The notes beneath the pieces are model-generated. The model did not search any database. It was not told where the DNA came from and worked only from the letters and a program-made list of their open reading frames with translations. A stretch of DNA of 64,000 nucleotides from Flavobacterium piscinae. Lineage in GTDB: Bacteria; Bacteroidota; Bacteroidia; Flavobacteriales; Flavobacteriaceae. Shown here piece after piece: positions 35,288 to 44,856 of the stretch. The stretch lies in NCBI RefSeq assembly GCF_004122145.1, contig NZ_SBKQ01000005.1, forward strand, positions 124,001 to 188,000. The letters run 5' to 3'. The position numbers were made by a program, and so were the translations under genes. Position 1 is the stretch's first letter, and every line of letters begins with the position of its first letter.

Positions 35288-36580
35288 TTAGAGTAGTTGA
35301 ATTGATGCTTCTTGAATAAACCCTTTTGGTCGATTTAAAACTCCTGAATGCCAATAATCACCTCGAATCACTGTTAACGTGAAAGCATCTTGTAAATAAT
35401 CAACAACTTGATGTGGCGTGTTAAACGATAATTTTTCACTAATCATGTATTGCATAGAATATCTTCCTTCTCTGAATTGTAATCGAGGGATTTCTACTTC
35501 AATTGTACCTTTCTCTTTTACTTCTGAAAATTTGGTCCCCAATTCATCGGTTGCAATGGTTGTGACTAATTCATCATTTTCATTTTTAAATTGAAGTACA
35601 ATTGTCAATTGTTTTGGATCGATATCTTTTTGCTTTTGGTATTCAAAAATTAGTTTATAGTATTCACCACTATGCATTTCACCTACTACAACTTCATCTT
35701 TATTTTTGACAAAAATATTTAGAATAGATAATTTTTGATTTCCTTTTCGGTCAATTCTTTCACTTAATTTAATTTCGCTCTTTTTATAGGAATTCTCAAG
35801 ATAATAATTAATCGCATCATCACTTGTTCCGCTAAAAGTTATTCCGCCATGCTCTAAAACAATTCCTTTTGTGCATAGACTTTTAACAGCAGCCATATTA
35901 TGACTCACAAATAATACGGTTCTTCCGTCTGTTTTAGAAATGTCTTGCATTTTACCGATTGCTTTTTTTTGAAATTCAGCATCGCCAACGGCTAAAACCT
36001 CATCAACAACTAATATTTCAGGCTCTAAATGAGCAGCAACAGCAAAAGCTAAACGTACAGTCATCCCACTACTATATCTTTTTACAGGAGTATCAATATA
36101 TCTTTTGCAGCCGGAAAAGTCAATTATTTCATCTAATTTTGAAGCTATCTCTTTTTTTGTCATTCCTAGAATAGCACCATTTAGAAATATATTTTCTCTA
36201 CCAGTCATTTCCGGGTGAAAACCAGTACCCACTTCCAACAAACTTGCAATACGCCCTTTAGCTTTAACACTTCCAACAGTAGGTGAAGTTACTCTTGATA
36301 AAATTTTTAATAAGGTTGATTTCCCTGCACCGTTCTTGCCTATTATTCCTAAGACTTCTCCTTGTTGAACTTCAAAATTTATATCTTTTAAAGCCCATAC
36401 ATATTGGTTGTTTGACATTGAGCTTCTATCGTTAACCTCTCCGACTTTTAAGTAGGGATCTTCTTTACCTCTAACAGTATGCCACCATCTATTTAAGTCA
36501 TGACTCAATGTTCCGGTTCCTATTTTTCCTAGTCGGTATTGTTTTGAAAGATTCTCAACTTTTAATATAATATCACTCAT
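35288..36580 (-). CDS. wzt: Polysaccharide ABC transporter ATP-binding protein with carbohydrate-binding tail
   Basis: 430 aa. The nucleotide-binding domain (about 1-265) has a Walker A GKNGAGKSTLL at 81-91, the signature SSGMTVRLAFAVAA, Walker B ILVVDEVLAVGD and the D-loop/His switch ILFVSHNMAAVKSL. The C-terminal 150 residues (about 280-430, ending IQEASIQLL) form the beta-sandwich of Wzt proteins, which recognises the terminal residue of the finished glycan. A preceding N-terminal insert (about 20-58) is typical of this class. The gene is 19 bases after wzm, on the same strand, and heads the run. Confidence 0.93.
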   Translation of the reverse strand: MSDIILKVENLSKQYRLGKIGTGTLSHDLNRWWHTVRGKEDPYLKVGEVNDRSSMSNNQYVWALKDINFEVQQGEVLGIIGKNGAGKSTLLKILSRVTSPTVGSVKAKGRIASLLEVGTGFHPEMTGRENIFLNGAILGMTKKEIASKLDEIIDFSGCKRYIDTPVKRYSSGMTVRLAFAVAAHLEPEILVVDEVLAVGDAEFQKKAIGKMQDISKTDGRTVLFVSHNMAAVKSLCTKGIVLEHGGITFSGTSDDAINYYLENSYKKSEIKLSERIDRKGNQKLSILNIFVKNKDEVVVGEMHSGEYYKLIFEYQKQKDIDPKQLTIVLQFKNENDELVTTIATDELGTKFSEVKEKGTIEVEIPRLQFREGRYSMQYMISEKLSFNTPHQVVDYLQDAFTLTVIRGDYWHSGVLNRPKGFIQEASIQLL

Positions 36581-36599
36581 TTAAATTTATTCTCAAAAA

Positions 36600-37466
36600 T
36601 TAAATTACATCAATAAAACTCTTCTCTGTTCTATTAAAAAAAAGTACACCTAAAAAAAGAACAACAATCCCAAAAAACAAAGAATATAGTAAATAACTCA
36701 AATTAATCGACCCTGAACCTAAAAATGCATATTTAAAAAAATCTAAAATGCCTGTTAAAGGGTTTAAATAAACTAAAATATGGTATTTCGGATTGATTTT
36801 TTCTAAAACCAATGAAGTAGGATAGACAATTGGAGTGATATACATAAAAAGCGAGATACCAAAAGTAATCACAAAATTAAGATCTCGATATTTTACAGTT
36901 AAAGAAGAAATTATCATCCCAACACCCATGGCTAGCATAGCGGTAATTATTAACAAAACCGGTGTTATTAAAATTAATAATGAAGGCGATATGTCATAGC
37001 CTTTATTTATATAATAGATTAGAACTATTATAAAAAAAGAAAATTGTATGCTAAATTTTACGAGATTCGAAAAAACAACTTTTATTGGCATTATTACCCT
37101 AGGAAAATAAACTTTTCCAAAAATATTTTGATTTGCTGTAAACGTTTCAGAAACTGCTTTTAAACAATCTGAAAAATAGAACCACAAAATATTACCCGCA
37201 AGTACAAACAAAAAATAAGGTACACCATCAGAAGGAATATTAGCTATTTTACTAAAAATTATAAACTGTATTACAGAAGTTAATAAAGGTTGAATAATAA
37301 ACCAAATAGGCCCTAAAACAGTTTGTTTATAAAAAGTAACAATATCTCTTTTAACAAACAACATCAATAAATCTCGATAATGCCACAACTCTTTAAAATT
37401 AATTTCTAAAGCTGATTTTTTCGGAGAAATTTCAAATAACCAATCTTCATTTTTTGTTTTATTCAT
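36600..37466 (-). CDS. wzm: Polysaccharide ABC transporter permease
   Basis: 288 aa from ATG 37464-37466 (MNKTKNEDW); the frame runs up to a TTG at 37487, which would overlap the promoter box. ABC2-type membrane protein with six hydrophobic segments: starts at LWHYRDLLMLFVKRDIVTFYKQTVLGPIWF (the conserved Wzm cytoplasmic start), and includes FAGNILWFYFSDCLKAV-like segments. With Wzt it exports a complete undecaprenyl-linked polysaccharide across the inner membrane. It is the first gene of the ~33 kb minus-strand polysaccharide run. Confidence 0.91.
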   Translation of the reverse strand: MNKTKNEDWLFEISPKKSALEINFKELWHYRDLLMLFVKRDIVTFYKQTVLGPIWFIIQPLLTSVIQFIIFSKIANIPSDGVPYFLFVLAGNILWFYFSDCLKAVSETFTANQNIFGKVYFPRVIMPIKVVFSNLVKFSIQFSFFIIVLIYYINKGYDISPSLLILITPVLLIITAMLAMGVGMIISSLTVKYRDLNFVITFGISLFMYITPIVYPTSLVLEKINPKYHILVYLNPLTGILDFFKYAFLGSGSINLSYLLYSLFFGIVVLFLGVLFFNRTEKSFIDVI

Positions 37467-37484
37467 CTTCAAAAAAAATTTTTT

Positions 37485-37492
37485 CAAATGTA
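37485..37492 (-). promoter_or_regulatory. Possible -7 box of the polysaccharide operon promoter
   Basis: TACATTTG on the minus strand matches the Bacteroidota TAnnTTTG -7 consensus and lies 18 bases before the wzm ATG. A convincing TTG at 17-23 bases upstream is not visible, so the call is weak. Confidence 0.3.
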
Positions 37493-37565
37493 TTATTTTT
37501 TTGTGAGTTTATTTGTTGAAAATTACTTTGTTTGTTTACAAATGGTCTAATTCACGACTTTAAAT

Positions 37566-37590
37566 AAAAGAACCTCCGATTACTCGGAGG
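37566..37590 (-). terminator. Rho-independent terminator after the large cargo gene
   Basis: Perfect 7-bp stem CCTCCGA/TCGGAGG (37573-37579 with 37584-37590), 4-base loop, followed on the minus strand by TTCTTTTATTT. It lies 36 bases past the stop at 37626, which matches the 3' end of the minus-strand 1562-aa cargo gene. A small hairpin GTTGC-TTA-GCAAC (37608-37620) precedes it. Confidence 0.75.
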
Positions 37591-37625
37591 TTTAATATGG
37601 TTAACTCGTTGCTTAGCAACTCAGC

Positions 37626-40600
37626 TTATTGTTTCACCACTCGTACGGCTCTCGTTTCTTCTCCTTGTGTTACAATCACATTGTAAACTCCGGAAGGATA
37701 TTGATTACCGAATTGGTAGTTGGTAACGTCTTGAGCTTTTACCTCTCTCACTTCTAAAAGTCTTCCTGCCATATCATACACGGTCAAGCTTACAGCTTCA
37801 GTGTTGGATGTTCTCACATCAACGGTAAAGCTTGTTGCAAATGGGTTTGGATAAGCTACTGCTTTAAAGCCTGTTTCGTTAGTTGATTCCTCTGGTCGGA
37901 TAAGTATGATTTCTCCACCAGGAGTAATGATACTACACGATTTTCCATAAGGTCCCCAAACGCCGTTTAAGCGAATTGCAACGCGTACGGTATACATCTC
38001 TCCCGGTACTAAACCTGTGAAATTATTCAACGTAACTGTTCTTGTGGCTCTGTCTACCGTTTGGCTGTATGGTAGGTTGATGTTCTCCAATAAGAATCGG
38101 TATTGTTCAACACCAGGGTAAGATTCTGCAAATAATGTTTCTGTGTTAGAACTTACTAAGTACTCATCACATTGTGCATCTTCCAAGCCAACAGTTGGGA
38201 ACATAGGCGTAGTAATGTTACAAACAGCACCATATGATAAATACGTTCCGTCTGTATTTCTAACTGCTACTTCCACATTGTACGTGGTATTGAATTCTAC
38301 AGTAGCCAAATTAGTCATTCTAAAATCTCTAATCGGACGGTCAATGGTTTGTACATCGATTGGATTCAACGTATTCGTTACTCTGAATCGGTAACCCGTT
38401 GCAAAAGGTACAATATCAGCAAAAATTGAATTGTTCAAGTTACTGATAGCGGTATTACACTGAGAAGCTTGAATTTGCGTAGTGGTATCCGGTGTAGAAA
38501 CAGTACATGGTGTGCCGTAGAACGGTTGCCATACATTATTGATTCTCACAGAAACTTCAACCGAATATTCGGTTGCAAAAGCATAGCTTGTTAATTGTGT
38601 AAATCGGAAAACACGTAAAGCTCTGTCAATGGTTTGTACTTCATTGGTTGATAAATTGGTTACTCTAAAACGGTATCCTTGTGCTCCCGCTACCAAGTTG
38701 GCATAAACATAACTGTCAATGGTTGGTAATGTTATTCCACACTGTGCCGGTTGAACAACCGATACTATTGGCGTACAACCATTATCGATGATGCCATCAC
38801 AATCGTTGTCTAATCCATCGTAGCAGATTTCTGCTGCTCCTGGGTTAATAGAGGCGTTGGTGTCGTCGCAGTCGCCGCCAACTGAAACATATAAACCTGG
38901 GAAAGGATTTTCAACAGCTACAACAACATTGTTATCATCTCCATAAGTATCATTGTCTGCATCTAGATACCAAGGAATACTAACAAGTAATGAGTAATCT
39001 TCAACTTGACCATAACTTGTACCAACACAAGGATTGTCAATATTGGTGGTACCAAATATTTTTTTAACTCTCATTCGAGTTGTACCAGGTAAAGCATTTG
39101 AGGGTACTTCAATATTTGAAACTGCTTGAAGAGCATCTAACCCGGTTGAATTTTGAACTGTTCCCGCATTAAATGTTTCGTTTTCATCATTGAAATCACC
39201 GTCTTGATTCCAGTCAATAAACACTCTAAAATTATTTAAAAAATTTCCATCTGTATTACCTTTTAGAGTCATTGTATATGACTCCCCTGCAGTAACATTT
39301 CCAGATATTGAAATAAAGTTTTGTAAAGCAGGAGTGCCATTTAATGTTGCACTACTTTGATTATCAATACCTGCAAAATTAACAGAAGTAATTGGTTCTA
39401 CATTTGAAGAGAAGGTAATTGCAGAACAATAGGGTGCAAACGGATCAGCTTGAGTTGTAAAACTCCATTCAGCACATCCTATCGCATCACCTCCACCAAT
39501 AGCAGATGTCGGTACAATTTGCCAATAATATGTTGTAGAATAAGCCGGTGCAGATGCATTAAATGTTAAATTAGCAGTAGTACCAATTTGGGTTAAACTT
39601 CCGGAAGTAGTACCAAAGAAAACTTTATATTCTGTTGGTGCTGGACCAGAAGTAGGAGCTGTCCATGACAAAGCAATAGTTCCGATTGTAACGTCTGTAG
39701 CAGCATTTGCAGGTACTCCAATTCCAGCACATTGAGTTGGATTTGGATTAACTGTTAACTCACCACTATTACTATCTGAACCATTCCATTGATTAAATGG
39801 GAATCCACCATAAACAAATGGTCCTCCATTTAATCTGAAACGTGAAGCATAACGATAAGTACCTGCTGCAAGGGTAGAACCAATAGTCGCTTGGTATTCG
39901 TCATTATTACCAATGGCACCTGCATTGTGTGTTGCAGGAATCCATGTTGTCCATGTATTTGGGTTTGAAGAGGCGTCTGCTCCTTCCGGACTAATACCAA
40001 TCCAAGCCTCAATACCTGCAGCTTGTCCTGAAATACCCGGTTCTACATCTGTTAAGCCGGGTTCATATACCTGAGCATATACTATAGTTGATTCACCCGC
40101 TAAAATGGTTGCACTTCCGGGGAATTGGAGATTTACGTAATTAGGTGTATCTGTTGGCAATGGATTTACTTGAACTGTAAAATCTAAGGTTACACCAAAA
40201 GTACCACTATAACAAGGATTTGGAATAGCTTGACCTGAATCAGCTGTACCAATTCTCATTCTATGAGCACCTAAATCAGCAGTCATGGACAAAGTAAATG
40301 TTGCGTCTAAAGTGGTAGGATTGGTCGCTAAAGATGTTCCTGAATAAACTAATTCTCCTGAATCATCAAATGAGCCATTGTCATTAAAATCTATCCAAAT
40401 GTTTGTACCATAAGTAAATCCGGTAGCAAAAGTAATTTGTGTATTTAATTCTGCACCTTGATTAATGGAAACTGTTGTTGCCGTATTATCTTGATATGTT
40501 ACGTCTGGGATGGCTAAAGTAGTAGATCCTAATACTACTTGTGTAATTCCTGAGTTATCATTACTAGTCGGTACAGATGTACAATATTGTAATTGAGCAC

Positions 40601-42314
40601 CTGTTGTGAAAGATTGTTCAACACAACCAATTGCATCACCGTTATCATTTTTAGGAACTATTTTCCAGTAATAAGTTGTATTGGCAGCCATTACTGCTGG
40701 TGTATAGTTTAAAGTAGTAACATTTGCCACTAATCCGGGATTAGTAGAAGTTCCAAAATAAACATCATAACTTGTTGGACCACCGGTAGCGGCAGACCAA
40801 GATAAGGATGAATTTCTAATAACATCTATTGCCAAATCAGCAGGAACAAGAGCAGAAGCACAACTTGGTGGTAAAACAGCAGGAGTCACTATGTTCACAA
40901 TATAATCTTCGGTTTCACCCCAAGTACTTGAAGAAGCTCCACAAGCTTGTGCTGTTGTTAAGGCAGTATCATTACCCCCTCTAACTCTCATTCTGGTTTG
41001 ACCAAGAACTGCATCGGATGGAATACTGATTGCAATTGAAGCCGTACCGCTAGCACCGGCATTCCCAGGTGCTAAAAACCCTTCTGTGGCTTCAAACACT
41101 CCATTTTGGTTAAAATCAATCCAAACAGCTGAAAATTGAGAACCATCGGCACCCATTGTAACTGAAACAGTAAAGTTACCACTTTGGTTTAAATCAGGAA
41201 CCGTTACAGCATTAAAGAAAGTGTAGTATGGAGAAGCCGCACAACCCGAGGTGTTGCTTAACGTTTCTAAAGCAACATTCGTTATCGCATCAGCACCTGC
41301 ACTTCCACATCCACTTGAATAGGTTGGAGCACAATAGGCTAAATCAGTTCCTGTTGTAAATGATTGTTCAACACAACCAATTGCAGCTCCATTAGCATTT
41401 TTTGGAACAATTTTCCAAAAATACTGCGTATTAGCAGCTAAAAGAGTTGGTGGTGTATAAGATGTCCCTGCTTGATTTCCAACAAGTGGTGCTCCGGCTG
41501 AAGTTCCGAAATATACATCATATGAAGTTGGGCCTCCACCTCCATCTGCCCAAGTTAATGTTGGATTTTTTGCAACATCTATTGCACCATCTGCTGGAAT
41601 TTGCGAAATAGCACAATTTGGCGGTGTTAAGGACTGAAAAACAACTTGCATTTGAGCTAAAGTACTAGTACGACTAGTTGAAGTTGGAGGACTTGAAGGA
41701 TCAGGATTGGTACTATCAGACCTATAATAAATACCAGTATTTGTTCCACTTGAAAACGATCTAAATGCTGCAGAACAAGAAAATCCAGTTGTATTTTCAT
41801 CAACTGCAATAATCAAATTATCAGTCCCATTGTATGAAAAAGGTGTTGTAAAAACTACATCAAACCAATTCCCCGCTACTGCAACAATATTACCTGTAAA
41901 AACTTGTGTTAAATTAGCAATTGGTTCCCAATCGGTACTCGAACTAAATGTAGTTTTTGAAGTATGCCCTACATAGACTGTCCAGTTATTCCAAGTTGAG
42001 AGTGTTGTTCCTCCACTACTGTAATAAAATCTGATTTTTTCAATGTTACCCGCTTGTGTTAATTGAGCAGCAGTGTAAATTTGTTGAGAATAGGTAAAAC
42101 CATAACAGGAAACAATCGGTAAATTTGTATTAGTTCCCGTTCCAGAACCAATTGATACGGTTTGTGCAAATGAAATATTTGCAAAAAGTATAATTACTGA
42201 TGCTGTTATTAAATTACACCATCGAAAAAAGTCGAATGATTTCCCATCATCATTTTCTTCACCTTTGAATAGCGACCCCAATCGCGTGTTCAAAAAATTG
42301 TAGTTTGAATTCAT
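37626..42314 (-). CDS. Very large secreted multi-domain protein, T9SS type A sorting domain, MopE-like metal-binding motif
   Basis: 1562 aa. After a long n-region a signal peptide ends near residue 51 (FANISFAQ). Domains in order: an N-terminal sandwich module (about 52-230); FN3-like repeats at about 235-320, 480-570 and 860-955 (each SYDVYFGTS... or close); GEVED domains (about 325-475, 575-715, 960-1110); a MopE-type metal motif, GGDCDDTNASINPGAAE and CYDGLDNDCDGIIDNGC, at about 1130-1180; three ~95-residue repeats with YRFRVTN...VQTIDR (about 1190-1475); and a T9SS type A sorting domain from YPNPFATSF (about 1488) to the C-terminus VRVVKQ. A secreted, probably cell-surface adhesin or matrix protein; ligand unknown. 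Its start stands 213 bases from the next gene. Confidence 0.85.
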   Translation of the reverse strand: MNSNYNFLNTRLGSLFKGEENDDGKSFDFFRWCNLITASVIILFANISFAQTVSIGSGTGTNTNLPIVSCYGFTYSQQIYTAAQLTQAGNIEKIRFYYSSGGTTLSTWNNWTVYVGHTSKTTFSSSTDWEPIANLTQVFTGNIVAVAGNWFDVVFTTPFSYNGTDNLIIAVDENTTGFSCSAAFRSFSSGTNTGIYYRSDSTNPDPSSPPTSTSRTSTLAQMQVVFQSLTPPNCAISQIPADGAIDVAKNPTLTWADGGGGPTSYDVYFGTSAGAPLVGNQAGTSYTPPTLLAANTQYFWKIVPKNANGAAIGCVEQSFTTGTDLAYCAPTYSSGCGSAGADAITNVALETLSNTSGCAASPYYTFFNAVTVPDLNQSGNFTVSVTMGADGSQFSAVWIDFNQNGVFEATEGFLAPGNAGASGTASIAISIPSDAVLGQTRMRVRGGNDTALTTAQACGASSSTWGETEDYIVNIVTPAVLPPSCASALVPADLAIDVIRNSSLSWSAATGGPTSYDVYFGTSTNPGLVANVTTLNYTPAVMAANTTYYWKIVPKNDNGDAIGCVEQSFTTGAQLQYCTSVPTSNDNSGITQVVLGSTTLAIPDVTYQDNTATTVSINQGAELNTQITFATGFTYGTNIWIDFNDNGSFDDSGELVYSGTSLATNPTTLDATFTLSMTADLGAHRMRIGTADSGQAIPNPCYSGTFGVTLDFTVQVNPLPTDTPNYVNLQFPGSATILAGESTIVYAQVYEPGLTDVEPGISGQAAGIEAWIGISPEGADASSNPNTWTTWIPATHNAGAIGNNDEYQATIGSTLAAGTYRYASRFRLNGGPFVYGGFPFNQWNGSDSNSGELTVNPNPTQCAGIGVPANAATDVTIGTIALSWTAPTSGPAPTEYKVFFGTTSGSLTQIGTTANLTFNASAPAYSTTYYWQIVPTSAIGGGDAIGCAEWSFTTQADPFAPYCSAITFSSNVEPITSVNFAGIDNQSSATLNGTPALQNFISISGNVTAGESYTMTLKGNTDGNFLNNFRVFIDWNQDGDFNDENETFNAGTVQNSTGLDALQAVSNIEVPSNALPGTTRMRVKKIFGTTNIDNPCVGTSYGQVEDYSLLVSIPWYLDADNDTYGDDNNVVVAVENPFPGLYVSVGGDCDDTNASINPGAAEICYDGLDNDCDGIIDNGCTPIVSVVQPAQCGITLPTIDSYVYANLVAGAQGYRFRVTNLSTNEVQTIDRALRVFRFTQLTSYAFATEYSVEVSVRINNVWQPFYGTPCTVSTPDTTTQIQASQCNTAISNLNNSIFADIVPFATGYRFRVTNTLNPIDVQTIDRPIRDFRMTNLATVEFNTTYNVEVAVRNTDGTYLSYGAVCNITTPMFPTVGLEDAQCDEYLVSSNTETLFAESYPGVEQYRFLLENINLPYSQTVDRATRTVTLNNFTGLVPGEMYTVRVAIRLNGVWGPYGKSCSIITPGGEIILIRPEESTNETGFKAVAYPNPFATSFTVDVRTSNTEAVSLTVYDMAGRLLEVREVKAQDVTNYQFGNQYPSGVYNVIVTQGEETRAVRVVKQ

Positions 42315-42471
42315 AATTAGTTAATAAAATTAAATTAATACATAAAGTTAAGGTGATTCTTAAAATAACCGTTAACAATATGTTATCAAATCGATTAAAA
42401 TCTTAAATCATCGATGAAATACACGTAAAAAATGATGTTCTCAAAAATAAATTAAATAAAATGATAAAAAA

Positions 42472-42500
42472 TAAAAAAACTCCTCAAAAAATTGAGGAGT
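42472..42500 (-). terminator. Rho-independent terminator after the 762-aa cargo gene
   Basis: Perfect 9-bp stem ACTCCTCAA/TTGAGGAGT (42479-42487 with 42492-42500), loop AAAA, and a run of 7 T on the minus strand (42473-42479). It is 28 bases beyond the stop at 42528, so it ends the 49372-to-42528 transcript. Confidence 0.8.
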
Positions 42501-42527
42501 TGATATAAATAATTAATCATTTTCTTC

Positions 42528-44816
42528 TTAATAAATCCGTTTTTTAATAATAACATTGTTATTATAATCTTGTATTTGAAAAATTAAAATTTGATTATTT
42601 TTATTTAAAGAATTTATTGAAAATTCAGTAGCGTTTATATCATTTTCAAAAAACAGAATTCTACCCTGAATGTCAACTACTTTTAATGTTTTTATTTCTT
42701 GGTCACCTGCATTTATTTTAATCTGATTGTCTTGTTCAAAAATTGCAATAGCATTTGTATTTAATGGTTGTTCAATACTCATTACTTCATCAGTAAAACG
42801 CAAGATAAATCGGTTGTTAAACGCTCCAGCCTCAGAACTGAAAACATATGCTGATTCACTAAGATTATGAATTGTAGCAGTAAAAGTATCTTCCAAGTAA
42901 ACAAGTTGACCTTCTGCAAAAAAACCATCCATGTTTTCTATTGCAATGCTGTATTCACCACCACTAACTATCTTCAAACCAAGTGGAAAGAAATCATCCA
43001 TTGAAAAGGGTAATGCTTTTGCTTGAATAGTAAATTCCTCATTATTTAATAAAGAAGTTAAAGCCACTGGAGAATCATTTATATACTTTCCATCTAAACG
43101 GTCTAGCCCATTTGAAGCTTCGGCTGCATAACCCAATAATAATTTACTATACAAACCATTTTCATTAGTTAAGTTTAACCACAAACGGTGTTTATCCATT
43201 TGATTTTGTGTAGAGTATCTAAAAAATTGATTTTCAAATTCGTCAGGCACTTTCATTTCGCTATTAAATACTAATTCAGTGTTCAATGCTTTTACTAAAA
43301 ACCCTTGTCCAACTTGAATAAAGCCATTTGGATCCTCGCTTGTTGATGAACCGACACCACCAAATTCAGTATATGTTGCATAAAAAGAACCCAAAGGCCC
43401 TGAACCCGATATATCGTTTAACCTTCTCCAAAAATAAATAGTGCCGTCAATATTTGCAGCATTTTGCTGTAGCAAAACATCAGCACTAATAACTGTCGGA
43501 TAAGGATTTCCAACTAAATTAAATCCTTGACCACTTGTTTCTAAGGCAACATTTACTTCACCATTCGTTGGAACTCCTGTAAAAGTACCTGTCCAACGTT
43601 GCGGATCATTCGTACCATTATTTGCTACATGATTATTTGGAGATCGAATAAAATAACCATTTCCAGGTTCAAAAGTTGAAGTCAAAGGATCAATTGGAGA
43701 ATAAATATCATCTGAAGAATTATATTCATAAAAGCGCGAATCTACCGTTTGAGGAGAGAACTGTTTCAATGTTTGAGTTCCAATCACCGGCGATGACCAC
43801 ATTGTATAATCCAAACGAAAAATTTCGGAACTATTTCGTATTACAGTAATTTCTCCAAAGTTTGGTGAAGCAGCATCATTAAGTTGAAACAAATTAGCAT
43901 TATTTTGAACAACAAATGAACTGGCATTACTATTGTTAATGATGTTTTCATAAACAATAAGACTGTTCCCAGAAGCTATGGTGTAAGAGTAGCCTTCATT
44001 TAGTGTAATACTTTTTACTTCAAACATTGTAGAATTATTCTCATCAGAAACAAAGTCATCATCTAAAATAACATCATGATCAGCGGTTGGCAAAATATCA
44101 TTTAACCAGGCACCTTCTGTCCAAACAGCTACGAATGTTGGCTCATTAAAAGTAGTTATCATAATCACATTTGAATTATCACTGGTTACGGGACCACTTC
44201 CACTTAATCCTTCAGCACGCAAACGATAATAGTAGTCTGTTGAAGGATTTAATCCACTTACTAATCTACTTGTTGAACCACCGGAAACAAATAAGTTATC
44301 ATAACCCGCCAACATGGTTGAAAAGTCACTAAATTCACTAACGTCTAAACGATATCCGGTGGCTCCCGGAACTGCAATCCAACGAGCAGAAAAGAATGTA
44401 TCAGACAATCCAGCAGGAGCTCCTGCAACTGGAGAGGATAAGGTGCTTGTGGTAAAAGTAACCGCTGATGTCCAATCACTAAATAGTGGTTCAGAAGAAC
44501 ATTGAAAACGCATATAAACGAAATAAGTTGTATCTGATATTAAACCAGAAAGTGGAGAAGTAAAAACACCGTCACCAACGGAGCCACTATCTACCAGACC
44601 AGATACACCACTACCCGGTAAACCGGATAATCGAACTTCAAAACTATAAGCTATTCCGGGTGCTGAAGTTGATTCAGACCAACTTAAAACAGCAGAAACA
44701 GAAGTAATATCTGTTACATTAATTCCAGTTGGCTGATTACATTGAGCATAATTAGTCGTTGCTATAATTAAACTCAAAATTAAAAAATGTATTTTAGTAG
44801 TAAATTTAAACTTCAT
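42528..44816 (-). CDS. Secreted FN3 protein with T9SS type C sorting domain
   Basis: 762 aa. Signal peptide about 1-24 (ending NYAQ). Two FN3-like domains at about 25-125 and 128-225 (ITSVSAVLSWSES; AARWIAV-type ends). A beta-helix-like stretch about 235-320 (TADHDVILDDDFV, YTIASGNSLIVYENI) leads to a module (about 330-520) with DYTMWSSPVIG, NGYFIRSPN, VGNPYPTVISADVLL and GTIYFWRRLN. The C-terminus (about 690-762) is a T9SS type C sorting domain (LKVVDIQGRILFF, ending IIKKRIY). Closely shares the central module with the 936-aa protein two genes upstream. A surface or exported binding protein; no enzymatic domain seen. Confidence 0.85.
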   Translation of the reverse strand: MKFKFTTKIHFLILSLIIATTNYAQCNQPTGINVTDITSVSAVLSWSESTSAPGIAYSFEVRLSGLPGSGVSGLVDSGSVGDGVFTSPLSGLISDTTYFVYMRFQCSSEPLFSDWTSAVTFTTSTLSSPVAGAPAGLSDTFFSARWIAVPGATGYRLDVSEFSDFSTMLAGYDNLFVSGGSTSRLVSGLNPSTDYYYRLRAEGLSGSGPVTSDNSNVIMITTFNEPTFVAVWTEGAWLNDILPTADHDVILDDDFVSDENNSTMFEVKSITLNEGYSYTIASGNSLIVYENIINNSNASSFVVQNNANLFQLNDAASPNFGEITVIRNSSEIFRLDYTMWSSPVIGTQTLKQFSPQTVDSRFYEYNSSDDIYSPIDPLTSTFEPGNGYFIRSPNNHVANNGTNDPQRWTGTFTGVPTNGEVNVALETSGQGFNLVGNPYPTVISADVLLQQNAANIDGTIYFWRRLNDISGSGPLGSFYATYTEFGGVGSSTSEDPNGFIQVGQGFLVKALNTELVFNSEMKVPDEFENQFFRYSTQNQMDKHRLWLNLTNENGLYSKLLLGYAAEASNGLDRLDGKYINDSPVALTSLLNNEEFTIQAKALPFSMDDFFPLGLKIVSGGEYSIAIENMDGFFAEGQLVYLEDTFTATIHNLSESAYVFSSEAGAFNNRFILRFTDEVMSIEQPLNTNAIAIFEQDNQIKINAGDQEIKTLKVVDIQGRILFFENDINATEFSINSLNKNNQILIFQIQDYNNNVIIKKRIY

Positions 44817-44856
44817 AATTGATTAATTTAGGTATAGATTAGTAGGGTGATTTTTT

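Noticed and set aside
38143..38760. Repeated blocks that look like a tandem DNA repeat or CRISPR array
   Set aside because: The repetition is at protein level (about 95-residue YRFRVTN...VQTIDR repeats), with divergent DNA and no short fixed repeat/spacer spacing.
42442..42449. TATTTTTG on the minus strand upstream of the 1562-aa gene as a -7 box
   Set aside because: No TTG at 17-23 bases upstream, and it lies over 120 bases from the start in very AT-rich DNA where such 8-mers are common.
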